Positions 29,919-38,833 of a DNA stretch of 64,000 bases are shown here, one piece after another. The DNA comes from Nocardiopsis sp. CNR-923 (GTDB lineage Bacteria > Actinomycetota > Actinomycetes > Streptosporangiales > Streptosporangiaceae), in contig NZ_MKKC01000087.1 in NCBI RefSeq assembly GCF_001942255.1, forward strand, positions 124,001 to 188,000, in the 5' to 3' direction. The stretch's first letter is position 1. Every line of letters starts with the position of its first letter. The translations under genes were made by a program, and so were the position numbers. Under the pieces are notes generated by a model. The model was not told the DNA's origin, ran no database searches, and worked only from the letters and a program-made list of their open reading frames with translations.

Positions 29919-31126
29919 CTAGTTGATCGCCCGCCCTCCGTGCCACACACGCAGGGCGTTCAGGCCCATTGACCAGGCGAACGCGCCCTCGTGGTCGGCG
30001 TCCCACTGCACGAGGTCCGCCACACTGCCCGGCGTGAGCGTTCCCCGGTCGGGGAGACCGAGCGCCCGCGCCCCACCCCTGGTGGCCGCGTTGAGCGCCT
30101 CGTGGACCGTCATCTCGAACATCGAGATCGCCAGCGAGATGATCAGCGGCATCGACGTGGCCCCGGACTGGCCCGGATTGTGGTCCGTCCCCAGCCCGAC
30201 CGGCACCCCGTGGTCGAGCAGCGTGCGCACCGGCGGGGTCCGGCGCTCGTGCAGCGACGTGGTGGGGCAGGCCACCACCGGCGTCCGGGTGGCGGCCAGC
30301 GCCAGGACGTCCTCGTCGTCGGTCTCGTGCAGCAGGTCCACCGAGGAACACCCCAACTCGGCGGCCATCCGCACGGCCCCGTGGCGGGGGCGCGAGCAGG
30401 CGTGCAGGGTCGTGCGCAACCCCACCGACTGGCCCACGCTCAGCAGCATGTGCGCGTCGTCGGTGGTGAACTGCTGGTTGTCGCAGTACACGTCCACCCC
30501 GTCGGCACCGGCCATCGCGGCGTCGTTCAGCCACGAGGCGGCCGTGCTCACGTACTCCTTGGGGCGTCCGAAGAACTCCGGCGGCACCCCGTGCGCGGGG
30601 AAGAACGTCACGTGCAGGCGCGGCATCCCCGGTTCCTCCTCCAGGGACCGCAGCAGGCGCACGTCGGCGAGTTCCCCGTCCCGGGTCAGGTGGTACCCGG
30701 TCTTGGCCTCCACCGTGGTGGTGCCCGTGAGCACCCAGTGGCGCAGGCGCTCCCGCACCGCGTTGCACAGCGTCCAGGGGTCGGTCCCACGGGTGATGGT
30801 CACCGTGGTCGACACTCCCCCGCCGGCCGCGAAGATGTCCCCCTTGGACGCGCCTTGGCCCACATGTTGACCTCGGCGTACCGGTCGCCCGCGTACACGG
30901 GGTGGCAGTGGGCGTCGACCAGTCCCGGAGTGACGAGGCCGCCGCCGATGTTGACGACCTCGTCCACGTCGGTGAGGTCGTCGAACACCCCGGGGATGCG
31001 TTGTGGCAGGTCGGCGGCGGGGCCGACCCAGGCCACGCGGTCACCGTTGAGCAGGAGCGCCGCCTTGGTCAGCAGCTCGTTCCCGGTCCACAGCCGACCG
31101 ATGTTGGTGAGGAGTACCAGCGTCAT
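29919..31126 (-). CDS. hutI: imidazolonepropionase-like amidohydrolase, one frame break
   Basis: Metal-dependent amidohydrolase of the HutI branch, which opens imidazolone-5-propionate in histidine breakdown. The metal site HxH is in VDAHCHPVYAG; further landmarks are TTTVEAKTGYHL, TFFPAHGVPPEF, VACPTTSLHERRTPPVRTLL and GLGTDHNPGQ. The frame breaks near 30854; one added G restores MWAKGASKGDIFAAGGG and 402 residues. No hutH, hutU or hutG lies nearby, so the substrate could be a related cyclic amide. The ATG at 31126 opens MTLVLLTNIGRLWTG. Assignment to HutI is probable, not certain. Confidence 0.8.
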
Positions 31127-31433
31127 GGTTCGTGTTCGCCGGTCAGATCCGCCGATGACGGCTGGCGACACGGTCGTGGGGTACACGGGCGGACATAGCG
31201 ACCTCGTATCTGGAGCGATCCGACTGAGCCGGGGCGGCGGCGGGGCCGCCGAGGGCCGTGTCAGCGGTTGGGGGCGTCGCCTGTCAGAGGGGACGGCGGC
31301 CGCTGAGGGCCGGTGCTCCAAAACCGTAGTCCATTCTCCGACCCCCTGTACACCTCCCCTGAGGGACGAATGCGAGTGATTGTCGCCAATACTCGCGAGT
31401 CGCCTTGGGTGACGATCGCCACGCTCGCACGAA
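31127..31433 (-). other. 307-base intergenic region upstream of the amidohydrolase
   Basis: No gene was found. It holds an imperfect inverted repeat at 31372-31396 (GCGAGTGATTG, TCGC, CAATACTCGC; one bulged base), possibly an operator or part of the hflX 3' region. Confidence 0.45.
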
Positions 31434-31468
31434 ACGGCCGGGGCGCCCCGGTGGAGCGCCCCGGCCGT
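31434..31468 (-). terminator. hflX terminator hairpin
   Basis: Arms 31434-31446 and 31456-31468 are complementary over 13 bp around a 9-base loop; on the minus strand TTTC follows. It lies 34 bases past the hflX stop. Confidence 0.75.
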
Positions 31469-31501
31469 CCGGTGTGGTCGCGGGGAGACGTCGCCCCGCC
31501 C

Positions 31502-33028
31502 TCAGGCGGTGCTGGGCGCGTACTCCCCCAGCTTGGCGGCGAGCAGTTCGGGGACGAACGCGTGCAACCGCGTGCCCTCTCCGGTGTGCTCCTCGCTGAG
31601 GACCCGCCCCTCCTCGTAGGCCTTGGCGACCAGGTCGCCGCGCGAGTACGGGACCACCGCGCGCACCTCGTGCGCCAGTTCGGGCAGCGCGTCGGCGACC
31701 GCGGCGACGAGACCGGACACGCCCTCGCCGGTGCGCGCCGAGACCTCGACGACGTCGGGGTAGCGGCTGCGCAGCACCTTGAGCGTGTCGGGGTCGGCCG
31801 CGTCGACCTTGTTGACCACGATCAGCTCGGGAACGTCGGTCGCGTCGATCTCGGCGAAGACCTCGTGGACCGCCCTGATCTGCTGCTCGGGGTCCGGGTG
31901 CGCGCCGTCGACCACGTGCAGGATCAGGTCGGAGTCGCCGACCTCCTCCAGGGTGGAGCGGAACGCCTCCACCAGCTGGTGCGGCAGGTGCCGGACGAAT
32001 CCGACCGTGTCGCTCAGGGTGAAGCCGCGGCCGTCGGGCGTGCGCGCCTGGCGCACGGTCGGGTCCAGGGTGGCGAACAGGGCGTTCTCCACCAGCACCC
32101 CGGCGCCGGTCAGCCGGTTGAGCAGGCTCGACTTGCCCGCGTTGGTGTAGCCGGCGATCGCCACCGACGGGACCTCGCGGGTCCGGCGCACGTCGCGCTT
32201 GACCTCGCGAGCGGTGCGCATGTGGGCAAGCTGCCTGCGCAGCTTGGCCATCCGGTCGTTGATGCGCCGCCGGTCGGTCTCGATCTTGGTCTCACCGGGG
32301 CCGCGCAGTCCCACACCGCCGCCCGAACCGCCGCCGGAGCCGCCGGCCTGCCGGGACAGGGAGTCACCCCAACCGCGCAGCCGCGGGAGCAGGTAGTTGA
32401 GCTGGGCGAGTTCGACCTGGGCCTTGCCCTCGCTGCTGCGCGCGTGCTGGGCGAAGATGTCCAGGATGAGCGCGGTGCGGTCGACCACCTTGACCTTGAC
32501 GACGTCCTCCAGCTGGCGGAGCTGGCCGGGGGTGAGCTCTCCGTCGCAGATGACCGTGTCGGCCCCGGTGGCCTCGACGATGTCGCGCAGTTCGGCGGCC
32601 TTGCCCTTGCCGATGTAGGTGGCGGGGTCCGGCTTGGGGCGGCGCTGGGTCAACCCCTCCAGCACGAGCGCCCCGGCGGTCTCGGCCAGGGCCGCGAGTT
32701 CGGTGAGCGAGTTGTCCGCGTCGGTCTGCGTGCCTTTGGTCCACACGCCGATGAGCACGACACGCTCCAGACGCAGCGTTCGGTACTCGACCTCGGTGAC
32801 GTCGGTGAGTTCGGTGGACAGCCCCTGGACACGGCGCAGCGCGTGCCGCTCGGCGAGTTCCATCTCGCCCCGCTCGGGAGCGTCGCGCGAGGCGGTGTCA
32901 CGACCGCCGTCCGTCTCCTCTGCGCGGTCGAGGAGGTCGTCCGCGTCCCCGGTGGCGATCGCCTCGCGGAACTCGTCCTCGCCCGGGGTTCCGGCCGGGT
33001 CGGTTCCGCGGATGTCAGAAGTATTCAT
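31502..33028 (-). CDS. hflX: GTPase HflX
   Basis: A 508-residue ribosome-associated GTPase that splits stalled or stressed ribosomes. The N-terminal HflX domain contains RRPKPDPATYIGKGKAAELR and TVICDGELTPGQLRQLED; a Gly/Ser linker (AGGSGGGSGGGVGLRGPGET) precedes the GTPase domain with G1 GYTNAGKSSLLN, G3 DTVGFVRHLP and G4 NKVD. It is intact. In actinobacteria it usually lies near dapF and miaA; here a glyoxylate cluster separates them. Confidence 0.95.
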   Translation of the reverse strand: MNTSDIRGTDPAGTPGEDEFREAIATGDADDLLDRAEETDGGRDTASRDAPERGEMELAERHALRRVQGLSTELTDVTEVEYRTLRLERVVLIGVWTKGTQTDADNSLTELAALAETAGALVLEGLTQRRPKPDPATYIGKGKAAELRDIVEATGADTVICDGELTPGQLRQLEDVVKVKVVDRTALILDIFAQHARSSEGKAQVELAQLNYLLPRLRGWGDSLSRQAGGSGGGSGGGVGLRGPGETKIETDRRRINDRMAKLRRQLAHMRTAREVKRDVRRTREVPSVAIAGYTNAGKSSLLNRLTGAGVLVENALFATLDPTVRQARTPDGRGFTLSDTVGFVRHLPHQLVEAFRSTLEEVGDSDLILHVVDGAHPDPEQQIRAVHEVFAEIDATDVPELIVVNKVDAADPDTLKVLRSRYPDVVEVSARTGEGVSGLVAAVADALPELAHEVRAVVPYSRGDLVAKAYEEGRVLSEEHTGEGTRLHAFVPELLAAKLGEYAPSTA

Positions 33029-33346
33029 ATCCCTCCAGGTGGGTCAACGTCTCGGCCGCCGCGGATCTTCCCGGTCGGGCGTGCGCCGGCGGGGTCGTGG
33101 GGTCGATGGTCCCACCTCGGCCGCATCCAGGCACGTCATTATCCCGGGCGCCCCCCGAAACTCTTGAGATCGAGAGGGTGAGATGGGGCCGACGCATCGG
33201 ATGAGATACTGAAGAAACACGCAACTTCATGCGAGAAATTTCGCAAACCTTCGCATAGTAGAAATTCTTCCCGACGTGCAGCACACACAGCGCGTTGACC
33301 GCTCGACATCAAGAGAGTAGCTTCTTTTCCACATACCAGAAGCTTG
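33029..33346 (+). other. AT-richer intergenic region between hflX and aceB
   Basis: About 320 bases without a gene. Around 33220-33270 the GC content falls well below the surroundings and contains TGCGAGAAATTTCGCA at 33230-33245 (core GAAATTTC) followed by another TTCGCA. This divergent region should carry the promoters of both hflX and aceB and may bind a regulator. Confidence 0.5.
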
Positions 33347-33361
33347 TTCCGTATTGCGGAA
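33347..33361. promoter_or_regulatory. 15-bp palindrome over the aceB ribosome binding site
   Basis: TTCCG-TATTG-CGGAA has perfect 5-bp outer arms with partial symmetry inside. Its right arm supplies GGAA of the GGAAGG ribosome binding site of aceB, nine bases before the start codon. Bound protein would block translation or elongation. The shape would suit an IclR-type regulator, but that is a guess. Confidence 0.55.
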
Positions 33362-33369
33362 GGTTATCC

Positions 33370-34974
33370 ATGGGCGCCACGCACGGGGTCGAGATCACGG
33401 GCCCCCTCCACGACCGTTTTGACGAGATCCTCACCGACGAGGCCCTCGACCTCGTCGCCGAACTACACCGCACCTTCGAGGGCCGCCGCCAGGAGCTGCT
33501 CGCCGCGCGCAGGACGCGCCAGGAGCAGATCTCGGCCGGAACGGACCTCGACTTCCTCCCGGAGACCAAGCACATCCGCGAGGACGACGGCTGGAGGGTC
33601 GCCGACCCCGCCCCCGGCATCACCGACCGCCGAGTCGAGATCACCGGCCCCACCGACCGCAAGATGACCATCAACGCGCTCAACTCCGGCGCGAAGGTGT
33701 GGCTGGCCGACTTCGAGGACGCCAACACCCCGCTGTGGGAGAACATGATCGGCGGGCAGCTCAACCTGCGCGACGCCCTCGACCGCCGGATCGACTTCAC
33801 CTCCCCCCAGGGCAAGAGCTACGCCCTCAAGGAGGACTCCGAGCTCGCCACGATCGTCGTGCGCCCGCGCGGCTGGCACCTGGACGAAAAGCACATCCTC
33901 GTCGACGGCCAGCGCACCAGCGGCGGCATCGTCGACTTCGCGCTCTACTTCCTCCACTGCGCCCAGCGCCAGCTGGACAAGGGCCGGGGCCCGTACTTCT
34001 ACCTGCCCAAGATGCAGAGCCACCTGGAGGCCCGCCTCTGGAACGACATCTTCGTCCTCGCCCAGGAGCGCCTCGGCATCCCCCGCGGCACCATCCGCGC
34101 CACCTGCCTCATCGAGACCATCCCCGCCGCGTTCGAGATGGAGGAGATCCTCTACGAGCTGCGCGAGCACTCCGCCGGTCTCAACGCGGGCCGCTGGGAC
34201 TACCTCTTCAGCATCATCAAGACGCACCGCACCCGCGGCCGGAGCTTCCTGCTGCCCGAGCGCAACGCCGTCACCATGACCGCGCCGTTCATGCGCGCCT
34301 ACACCGAACTGCTGGTCAAGACCTGCCACAAGCGCGGCGCGCACGCCATCGGGGGCATGGCGGCCTTCATCCCGTCCCGCAAGGACGCCGAGGTGAACAC
34401 GGTCGCCTTCGCCAAGGTCCGCGACGACAAGTCCCGCGAGTCCGGCGACGGCTTCGACGGATCCTGGGTCGCCCACCCGGACCTGGTGCCGGTCGCCAAG
34501 GAGATCTTCGACGGCGTCCTGGGCGAGCGCCCCAACCAGATCGACAAGCTGCGCCCCGAGGTCGAGGTCTCGGCCGCCGACCTGCTCGCCGTCGACCGGA
34601 CCGAGGGCGGCGTCACGCTCACCGGTCTGCGCAACAACATCAACGTCGCCCTCCAGTACCTGGCGACCTGGATGGGCGGCAACGGCGCGGTGGCGATCCA
34701 CAACCTCATGGAGGACGCCGCGACCGCCGAGATCTCCCGCTCCCAGATCTGGCAGTGGCTGCACAACGACGTCACCCTCGACGACGGCCCCAAGGTCACC
34801 GCCGAGCTCGTCAAACGGATCATCGACGAGGAACTCGGCGCGATCCGCGGCGCCCTCGGCGACGCCTTCGACGAAGCCCTCTACGAGCAGGCCAGTGAGC
34901 TGTTCGCCGAGGTCGCCCTCGCCGACGACTACGTCGACTTCCTCACCCTGCCCGCCTACGAGCGCATGCCGTAG
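33370..34974 (+). CDS. aceB: malate synthase A
   Basis: A 534-residue enzyme that condenses glyoxylate with acetyl-CoA to malate. Landmarks are NSGAKVWLADFEDANTPLWE, VVRPRGWHLDEKHI, YFYLPKMQSHLEARLWN, LIETIPAAFEMEEILYELRE, RWDYLFSIIKTHR and HAIGGMAAFIPSRKD, all typical of the MSA branch. The ATG at 33370 with GGAAGG six bases upstream is preferred over a TTG at 33295 in the same frame. It is followed on the same strand by glcD and glcE, so glycolate oxidised to glyoxylate can feed straight into malate. Confidence 0.96.
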   Translation: MGATHGVEITGPLHDRFDEILTDEALDLVAELHRTFEGRRQELLAARRTRQEQISAGTDLDFLPETKHIREDDGWRVADPAPGITDRRVEITGPTDRKMTINALNSGAKVWLADFEDANTPLWENMIGGQLNLRDALDRRIDFTSPQGKSYALKEDSELATIVVRPRGWHLDEKHILVDGQRTSGGIVDFALYFLHCAQRQLDKGRGPYFYLPKMQSHLEARLWNDIFVLAQERLGIPRGTIRATCLIETIPAAFEMEEILYELREHSAGLNAGRWDYLFSIIKTHRTRGRSFLLPERNAVTMTAPFMRAYTELLVKTCHKRGAHAIGGMAAFIPSRKDAEVNTVAFAKVRDDKSRESGDGFDGSWVAHPDLVPVAKEIFDGVLGERPNQIDKLRPEVEVSAADLLAVDRTEGGVTLTGLRNNINVALQYLATWMGGNGAVAIHNLMEDAATAEISRSQIWQWLHNDVTLDDGPKVTAELVKRIIDEELGAIRGALGDAFDEALYEQASELFAEVALADDYVDFLTLPAYERMP

Positions 34975-35091
34975 CCACACGAGCGGCCGTCTCCCCCGGC
35001 GGGGTCGACACTCCACGGCACCCCTTGCCCCGGCCAGGGGTGCGTCATACGTTGCGATCGACACGCTGCGACGACGGCACCGGGGGCACCC

Positions 35092-36555
35092 ATGTCCGAG
35101 GCCCTGACCACCCTCATCCCACGGCTCCGCGACATCTGCGGGCCCGACGGGGTCCTCACCGAGGCCCGGGAACGCCGGGCCTACGACCACGACGGCCTCA
35201 CCCACCGCCGGTCGCTGCCCGGCGTGGTCGTCCTGCCGACCACCACCGCGCAGGTCGCCGCGGTCCTGCGCCTGTGCTCCGGGACCGGCGTCCCGTTCGT
35301 CCCCCGCGGCGCCGGGACCGGCCTGAGCGGCGGCGCCCTCCCGCACCACGAGGGCGTCCTGCTCACCACCGCGCGGATGCGCCGCGTCGTGGAGGTCGAC
35401 ATCCCCAACGAGTGCGCGGTCGTCGAACCGGGAGTGCCCAACCTCGACATCACCACTCTGGCCGCGCCGCACGGCTACTACTACGCCCCCGACCCCTCCA
35501 GCCAGGCGGTGTGCTCGGTCGGCGGCAACGTCGCCGAGAACTCCGGCGGCGCGCACTGCCTCAAGTACGGGTTCACCGCCACCCACGTGCGCGGACTCGA
35601 ACTCGTCACGCCCGAGGGCGAGGTGGTGCGTCTGGGCGGCAAGGCTCCCGACGGCACCGGCTACGACCTGGTCCGCGCGGTCATCGGCTCCGAGGGCACC
35701 CTCGGCGTCGTCACCGAGGTGACCGTCGGACTGACACGGCTGCCCGAGCGTACGGTGACCCTGCTCGCGGCCTTCGACTCCCTGGACGCGGGCGGCGCGG
35801 CGGTCAGCGCGATCGTCTCCTCCGGTGTGCTGCCTTCGGCCGTCGAGATGATGGACGCCCTGTCCATCGAGGCGGTCAAGGCCTTCGTCGACTGCGACTA
35901 CCCCGCCGACGCGGCCGCCGTGCTCATCGTCGAACTCGACGGGCCCGCCGCGGACGTGGACGCCCACCTGACCGAGGTGGTGGGCCTGTGCACCGCCCAC
36001 GGCGCCCGCCGGACCCACACGGCCAGCGACGACGACGAACGGGCGCGGATCTGGGCCGGCCGCAAGGCGGCCTTCGACGCGGTGGGCCGGATGAGCCCCG
36101 CCTACATCGTTCAGGACGGCGTCGTCCCACGGACCGCCCTGCCCGAGGTGCTGCGCCGCATCGCCGCGCTGTCTGAGGAGTCCGGCATCCGCGTGGCCAA
36201 CGTCTTCCACGCCGGGGACGGCAACCTGCACCCGCTGGTGATGTTCGACGACTCCGACCCCGACGGCTACCGCCGCGCCGAGGAGGTCTCCGGCGCCATC
36301 CTGGACCTGTGCGTGGAGTACGGCGGGTCGATCACCGGCGAGCACGGCGTGGGCGCCGACAAGGCGTGCTCGATGCCCCGCATGTACTCCCCCGACGACC
36401 TCGACACCTTCGAGCGGTTCCGCCGGGCCTTCGACCCGAGCGGGATCGCCAACCCGGACAAACTCCTGCCCACCCCGCGCCTGTGCGGGGAGCGGCCCGG
36501 GGTGCGCAAGGGCGTGCACCCACTGGTGGAGTCGGGCCGGGCGACACAGTTCTGA
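35092..36555 (+). CDS. glcD: glycolate oxidase subunit GlcD
   Basis: A 487-residue FAD-linked oxidase of the VAO/PCMH type. The FAD-binding segment shows VPRGAGTGLSGGALPHHEG, PDPSSQAVCSVGGNVAENSG, IGSEGTLGVVTEV and the C-terminal NVFHAGDGNLHP and GSITGEHGVG. It oxidises glycolate (or D-lactate) to glyoxylate (or pyruvate) at the inner face of the membrane. It is intact, 117 bases after aceB and 22 bases before glcE. Confidence 0.92.
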   Translation: MSEALTTLIPRLRDICGPDGVLTEARERRAYDHDGLTHRRSLPGVVVLPTTTAQVAAVLRLCSGTGVPFVPRGAGTGLSGGALPHHEGVLLTTARMRRVVEVDIPNECAVVEPGVPNLDITTLAAPHGYYYAPDPSSQAVCSVGGNVAENSGGAHCLKYGFTATHVRGLELVTPEGEVVRLGGKAPDGTGYDLVRAVIGSEGTLGVVTEVTVGLTRLPERTVTLLAAFDSLDAGGAAVSAIVSSGVLPSAVEMMDALSIEAVKAFVDCDYPADAAAVLIVELDGPAADVDAHLTEVVGLCTAHGARRTHTASDDDERARIWAGRKAAFDAVGRMSPAYIVQDGVVPRTALPEVLRRIAALSEESGIRVANVFHAGDGNLHPLVMFDDSDPDGYRRAEEVSGAILDLCVEYGGSITGEHGVGADKACSMPRMYSPDDLDTFERFRRAFDPSGIANPDKLLPTPRLCGERPGVRKGVHPLVESGRATQF

Positions 36556-36577
36556 TCCGCTGATCCGAAGGAGCCAC

Positions 36578-37831
36578 GTGCGGCCTGTCCGATCGACCAC
36601 CGGCCCCGTCGACCCGTCCGTGCTCGACGACCTGGCCGGTTCCGGTCCACGCCCCGGCACGCCCGGCGACGTCGTCGGCGGTGTGGTTCCCACCGTGGTG
36701 GCGCGCCCGCGCGGCGAGGCCGACGCGGCCCGGGTCATGGCGGCGGCGGCCCGCCACGGCCTGAGCGTGGTGTCCCGGGGCGGCGGCACCGCTCTGGACT
36801 GGGGCGCCCCGCCGCGCTCGGTGGACCTGCTGGTGGAGACGGCCGCCCTGACCGGGATCGAGCACACAGCCGACGACCTGGTGGTCACGGTGGGCGCAGG
36901 AACACCCGTGGCGGAGCTGACGGACGTGCTGGGGGCGGCGGGTCAGCGGCTGTCCGCCGACCCCGTGCGCGTGGGCGGCACGGTCGGCGGCATGGTCGCC
37001 ACCGGGGTGTGCGGGCCGCGCCGCCTGCTGTTCGGCGCCCTGCGGGACCTGGTGATCGGCATGACGGTCGTACGCGCGGACGGCGTGCTGACCCGTACCG
37101 GCGGCCGGGTGGTGAAGAACGTGGCCGGATACGACCTGGCCAAACTGCACACCGGCGGCCAGGGGACGCTGGGGATGATCACGTCGGTGACGTTCCGGCT
37201 GCACCCGACGCCGCCCGCCCTGCGGGTGGTGACCGCCGCCGTCTCCTCCCGGGCCCACGGTGAGCGCATGGCGGCGGCGCTGCGCGCCCGTGCGGTGGCG
37301 CCCTCCGCGGTGGCCCTGGACTGGCCGTCGGAGGGCGGCGCCCACCTGCACGTGGTCCTGGAGGGGATGGCCGAGGGCATGACCGCTCGGGTCGACGGGG
37401 TCCGCGCCGCACTGGGCGGCGACACGGTCGTCTCGGAGCGGCTCCCCGAGGGATGGGGGCTGGTCCCCGCGCGGGGAACGCTCGGCTTCGTGGCGTGTCC
37501 CCCCGCCGAGTCGCTCGCGGCGGCGGAGCGGATCGGCGAACTCGTCCGGGCCGCCGACGCGGACGTGCTCGTGCGGGGCTCGGTCCCCAGCGGAGCGCTC
37601 CACGCCGTGTTCCCACCTGGGACCGGCGCGGACGTGATCGCGACGGCCGCCGAGGGCGTGCGCTCCCGTCCGGGCTGGTCGCTGACGCTGATGCGCGCCG
37701 AGCAGCACGTGCACGAGGCCGGTGTGGACCTCTGGGGCGAGGTTCCGGGCCTGCCGCTGATGCGGTCGGTCAAGGACGCCCTGGACCCCCGGCACCGGTT
37801 GGCCCCCGGGCGGTTCGTCGGCGGGATCTGA
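36578..37831 (+). CDS. glcE: glycolate oxidase FAD-binding subunit GlcE
   Basis: A 417-residue FAD-binding protein paralogous to GlcD. Motifs are VVSRGGGTALDWGAPP, RVGGTVGGMVATGVCGPRR, VKNVAGYDLAKLHTGGQGTL and LDPRHRLAPGRFVGG at the end. The GTG start at 36578 follows AAGGAG. In the E. coli system GlcD and GlcE work with the iron-sulfur subunit GlcF; no glcF is found here, because a convergent dapF follows. The partner must be encoded elsewhere or replaced. Confidence 0.88.
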   Translation: MRPVRSTTGPVDPSVLDDLAGSGPRPGTPGDVVGGVVPTVVARPRGEADAARVMAAAARHGLSVVSRGGGTALDWGAPPRSVDLLVETAALTGIEHTADDLVVTVGAGTPVAELTDVLGAAGQRLSADPVRVGGTVGGMVATGVCGPRRLLFGALRDLVIGMTVVRADGVLTRTGGRVVKNVAGYDLAKLHTGGQGTLGMITSVTFRLHPTPPALRVVTAAVSSRAHGERMAAALRARAVAPSAVALDWPSEGGAHLHVVLEGMAEGMTARVDGVRAALGGDTVVSERLPEGWGLVPARGTLGFVACPPAESLAAAERIGELVRAADADVLVRGSVPSGALHAVFPPGTGADVIATAAEGVRSRPGWSLTLMRAEQHVHEAGVDLWGEVPGLPLMRSVKDALDPRHRLAPGRFVGGI

Positions 37832-37923
37832 GCCGGAGCGGACGCACACGCCCGTCGTGCCCGGGCCGCGGCAGGAACGGCGCTGTGCCATCGGCGCGCC
37901 CCGGACCGCTCCCGAGCCCCCGG

Positions 37924-38738
37924 TCAGACCAGCGAGGTCTCCCCCTCGGCCACGATGACGGCCGCGCCGCTCAGACGCGCCCCGTCGGCGTCCAGGAACA
38001 CGACGCACTCTCCGCCGGGAACACGCACGGTCCACGTGGCGCTCCCCCCGGTCGGGGTCGCGGCGGCCGCCGCGGCGACGATGCCGGTCCCGCACGAACG
38101 GGTCTCCCCCGAGCCGCGCTCGTACACGCGCATCTCCAGGACCCCCGGCGCGACCTCGGCGTAGACCTCCACGTTGGCGCCCTGCGGGAAGGCCTCCGTG
38201 TCCAGCTCGGCGCCCGGGTGAGGTCGACCTCGGCCACCGGTCCCTCGACCTCGCAGGCCAGGTGGGGGTTGCCGACGGAGATCTGCGCGCCGTGCACGAC
38301 CTGGCGCGCGAGCTTGGCCGATGAGGCGCCCTGCATCTCCACCCGGCCCATGTCGACGGTCACGTCACCGCTGGCCTCGATCCGCACCTCCTTGGCCCCG
38401 TCGCGGGTGCCCACCTCGAAGCGGTCCCGCTCGACCAGTCCGGCGTGCAGCAGGTAGCGCGCGAAGACCCGGACCCCGTTGCCGCACATCTCCGCGACGG
38501 TTCCGTCCGCGTTGCGGTAGTCCATGAACCACTCGGCCCGCTCGGCGGTTCGGGCCGCCGGGGCCAGGGCCTCACCGAGGGCACGGGTGCGCACCACGCG
38601 CAGGACCCCGTCACCGCCGATCCCGGCCCGGCGGTCGCACAGCAGACGGACGGTCCCCTCCGTGAGGTCGAACTCCCCGTCCGGGTCGGGGAGGATCACG
38701 AAGTCGTTCTCTGTTCCGTGGCCCTTGGCGAATCGCAT
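37924..38738 (-). CDS. dapF: diaminopimelate epimerase, one frame break
   Basis: DapF interconverts LL- and meso-diaminopimelate for lysine and peptidoglycan synthesis, using two cysteines. Both are present: AEMCGNGVRVFARY and TRSCGTGIVAAAAA. The start MRFAKGHGTENDFVILPDPD is typical. The frame breaks near 38210; one added base restores VDLTRAPELDTEAFPQGANV and 271 residues. It is divergent from miaA, the usual neighbour in actinobacteria. Confidence 0.93.
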
Positions 38739-38833
38739 GCGCACCATCCTAGGCGGTACCGCCGACACGGGCTCCGGACGCGAGCACCCGTAGCAGCGGC
38801 CGGAGCAGCCTGAGCCGTGGTTACGCTGGGGAC

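Noticed and set aside
26676..31044. Long minus-strand frames over comEC and holA
   Set aside because: Composition is Arg/Pro-rich with no family features; they are shadows of comEC and holA.
33015..33284. Small minus-strand frame upstream of hflX
   Set aside because: No ribosome site, no family match, and it overlaps the likely divergent promoter region.
33463..36888. 1141-codon open frame on the minus strand
   Set aside because: It is antisense to aceB, glcD and glcE, which are certain genes; long antisense frames are normal at this GC content.
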